NCBI RefSeq assembly: GCF_018739865.1 | Contig: NZ_JADOER010000010.1 | Location: 62,001 to 126,000, forward strand | Origin: Leptothoe kymatousa TAU-MAC 1615 | GTDB lineage: Bacteria; Cyanobacteriota; Cyanobacteriia; Phormidesmidales; Phormidesmidaceae | DNA: 64,000 nucleotides | Reading direction: 5' to 3' | In this document: in pieces, positions 63,401 through 64,000 of the stretch | Position numbering within the stretch: position 1 is the first letter of the stretch | How the letters are laid out: each line of letters begins with the position of its first letter | The notes under the pieces: model-generated | Seen by the model: only the letters and a program-made list of their open reading frames with translations | Database searches by the model: none | What the model was told of the DNA's origin: nothing | Translations under genes and position numbers: made by a program

Positions 63401-64000
63401 CTATCACAGGGACATCATTGGTGCCATTAATGGTGATAGTGACTGTTTGTGTGGCCGTAGTATTAGCCGTATCGGTAACCGTGACCGTATACACCTGAGT
63501 CAGGGTTTCACCAGCTGCGAGATAATCAACATCGCCATCATTAACAGAGAAGGTCCAGTCAAAGGCTTTACCCTCACCACTGTTGATGTTCCCTGGGGTG
63601 ACCGTTAAGGCCCCAAGGTTAGTAATATTGCCGCCATCGGGGGTGACGGTAATGGAATGATTATCGGCGATGTCGACATCGGAGAAGGTAATATTACCGG
63701 TCGCCGTCAGGGCATCAACGTTTTCACCTGCTGCACCATCGGCGATTTCAGTGACCGCTCCTGTTGCTGTTGCTGTCTCTATCACAGGGACATCATTGGT
63801 GCCATTAATGGTGATAGTGACTGTTTGAGTGGCTGTGGTGTTGGCTGTGTCAGTTACAGTGACCGTATACACCTGGGTCAGTGTTTCACCAGCCGCGAGA
63901 TAATCAACATCGCCATCATTAACCGAGAAGGTCCAGTCAAAGGCTTTACCATCCCCGCTATTGATGTTGACTGGATTGACCGTTAGGGCTCCAAGGTTAG
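60402..64000 (-). CDS. VCBS-repeat / RTX giant surface protein, N-terminus beyond window
   Basis: The frame is open from beyond the right edge to the stop at 60402, about 1200 codons visible. It consists of VCBS-type repeats of 126 residues with conserved TVTITINGTNDVPVIETA, ITFSDVDIADNHSITV and KAFDWTFSVNDGD. One divergent cadherin-like domain (about 60790-61200) follows, then a single RTX-like Ca-binding stretch (GTDNDDILVGRGGSDVLIGG) and a C-terminal domain typical of type I secretion substrates. Likely a surface or secreted adhesin; the exporter is not nearby. Its full size is unknown. Confidence 0.9.
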   Translation of the reverse strand, partial: NLGALTVNPVNINSGDGKAFDWTFSVNDGDVDYLAAGETLTQVYTVTVTDTANTTATQTVTITINGTNDVPVIETATATGAVTEIADGAAGENVDALTATGNITFSDVDIADNHSITVTPDGGNITNLGALTVTPGNINSGEGKAFDWTFSVNDGDVDYLAAGETLTQVYTVTVTDTANTTATQTVTITINGTNDVPVIETATATGAVTEIADGAAGETVDALTANGNITFSDVDIADNHSITVTPDGGNITNLGALTVTPGNINNGEGKAFDWTFSVNDADIDYLAAGETLTQVYTVTVTDTANTTATQTVTITINGTNDVPVIETATATGAVTEIADGATGENVDALTATGNITFSDVDIADNHFITVTPDGGNVTNLGALTVNPVNINSGEGKAFDWTFSVNDADVDYLAAGETLTQVYTVTVTDTANTTATQTVTITINGTNDAPVIETAVATGTVTEIADGVAGETVDALTATGNLTFSDVDIADNHSITVAPDGGNATNLGALTVNPVNINSGDGKAFDWTFSINDGDIDYLAAGETLTQVYTVTVTDTANTTATQTVTITINGTNDAPVIETAVTTGAVTEIADGAAGETVDALTATGNITFSDVDITDNHSITVTPDGINTTNLGALTVNPININSGEGKAFDWTFSVNDGDIDYLAAGETLTQVYTVTVTDTANTTATQTVTITINGTNDVPVIETATATGAVTEIADGAAGETVDALTTTGNITFSDVDIADNHSITVAPDGGNATNLGALTVTPVNINSGEGKAFDWTFSVNDADIDYLAAGETLTQVYTVTVTDTANTKATQTVTITINGTNDVPVIETATATGKVTEIADGATGETVDALTATGNITFSDVDIADNHFITVTPDGGNVTNLGALTVNPININSGDGKAFDWTFSVNDADVDYLGQNDVLAQSYTVTVNDGQGGTVSQTIDLTINGTNDAPDATDDSVSVNEDFSVFANVFDDLGNGVDSDVDQNATLTVVAINGNGSTLGLQTLLPSGALVNLNADGSFTYDPNGAFGILEDSQTGTDSFTYTIADEFGAVDVATVNVTITGTDALIFGNPENELITGTDNDDILVGRGGSDVLIGGGGSDIFGYQSYGDRIDQIRDFEVGIDRIDLHEIFDNEPSRYSAAAAIDRFTEYVQLVQQGANTEVRIDLAGNLGDVFRPLITIENTIATNLSATDFIV
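61230..64000 (-). repeat. Tandem 378-bp VCBS repeat array
   Basis: Equivalent sites (the ACATC(G/A)GAGAA(G/A)GT motif) recur at about 61408, 61786, 62164, 62542, 62920, 63298 and 63676, exactly 378 bp (126 codons) apart. Seven units are in the window and the array continues past the edge. Units differ by scattered substitutions; several near-identical 40-60-bp blocks are shared by non-adjacent units, so gene conversion is likely. Confidence 0.88.

Noticed and set aside
61767..63986. Series of 109-codon plus-strand frames at 378-bp spacing
   Set aside because: They are antisense shadows of the VCBS repeats and recur with the same period.

Overview
The window comes from a cyanobacterial chromosome. 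The evidence is a PsbQ (CyanoQ) photosystem II lipoprotein gene, a group 2 sigma-70 factor, an adjacent DUF3038/DUF4335 pair, an EGY-type site-2 protease, DUF4347 and VCBS surface proteins, giant Ser/Thr kinase-AAA-histidine kinase hybrids, and repeated HIP1 octamers GCGATCGC (for example at 550-557, 9237-9244, 11171-11178 and 50192-50199). The mix of very large multidomain signalling and surface proteins suggests a morphologically complex or filamentous lineage, but that is inference and I cannot name the genus.

Layout. 1-4164 (-) is the truncated 3'-incomplete end of a filamentous-haemagglutinin-type (two-partner secretion, TPS) exoprotein with an exact 180-bp internal repeat. 4472-11319 holds a site-2 protease, a TonB-like protein, an exported metallophosphoesterase overlapping an unknown gene, and a secreted tandem-repeat protein. 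11402-16549 (-) holds a DUF2442/DUF4160 pair, a methyltransferase followed by a frameshifted Tat-type agmatine-deiminase-like gene, a Uma2 endonuclease-like protein, an FAD oxidoreductase and psbQ. 16625-21484 (-) holds a TPS-CHAT protease fusion and an SDR-family reductase; 22197-23813 (-) is a CPA1 Na+/H+ antiporter. 24276-30196 (+) holds a DUF4347/propeller/DUF4114 protein, a pentapeptide-repeat protein and a type-B carboxylesterase. 30564-43682 (+) is a tandem pair of giant kinase/ATPase/histidine kinase paralogues. 43824-48698 (-) holds an MFS-HEAT-cyclic-nucleotide-binding fusion and rmuC. 49132-53327 (+) is DUF3038, DUF4335, an OmpA-like protein and fmt. 53341-60078 holds a sigma factor behind an unusually long non-coding leader, small proteins, an AGE-family epimerase and an inverse-autotransporter-like adhesin. 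60402-64000 (-) is the C-terminal part of a huge VCBS/RTX protein running off the right edge.

How the genes fit together. At least five products look like large cell-surface or secreted proteins using different routes: TPS, a TPS fused to a caspase-like CHAT protease, DUF4347/DUF4114, an intimin-like barrel plus beta-helix, and VCBS/RTX by type I secretion. No cognate TpsB or type I exporter gene is in the window. The two giant kinases are the obvious signalling candidates. A roughly 98-bp dispersed repeat occurs three times between genes and looks like a small non-autonomous mobile element. I found no tRNA, rRNA, transposase or CRISPR array.
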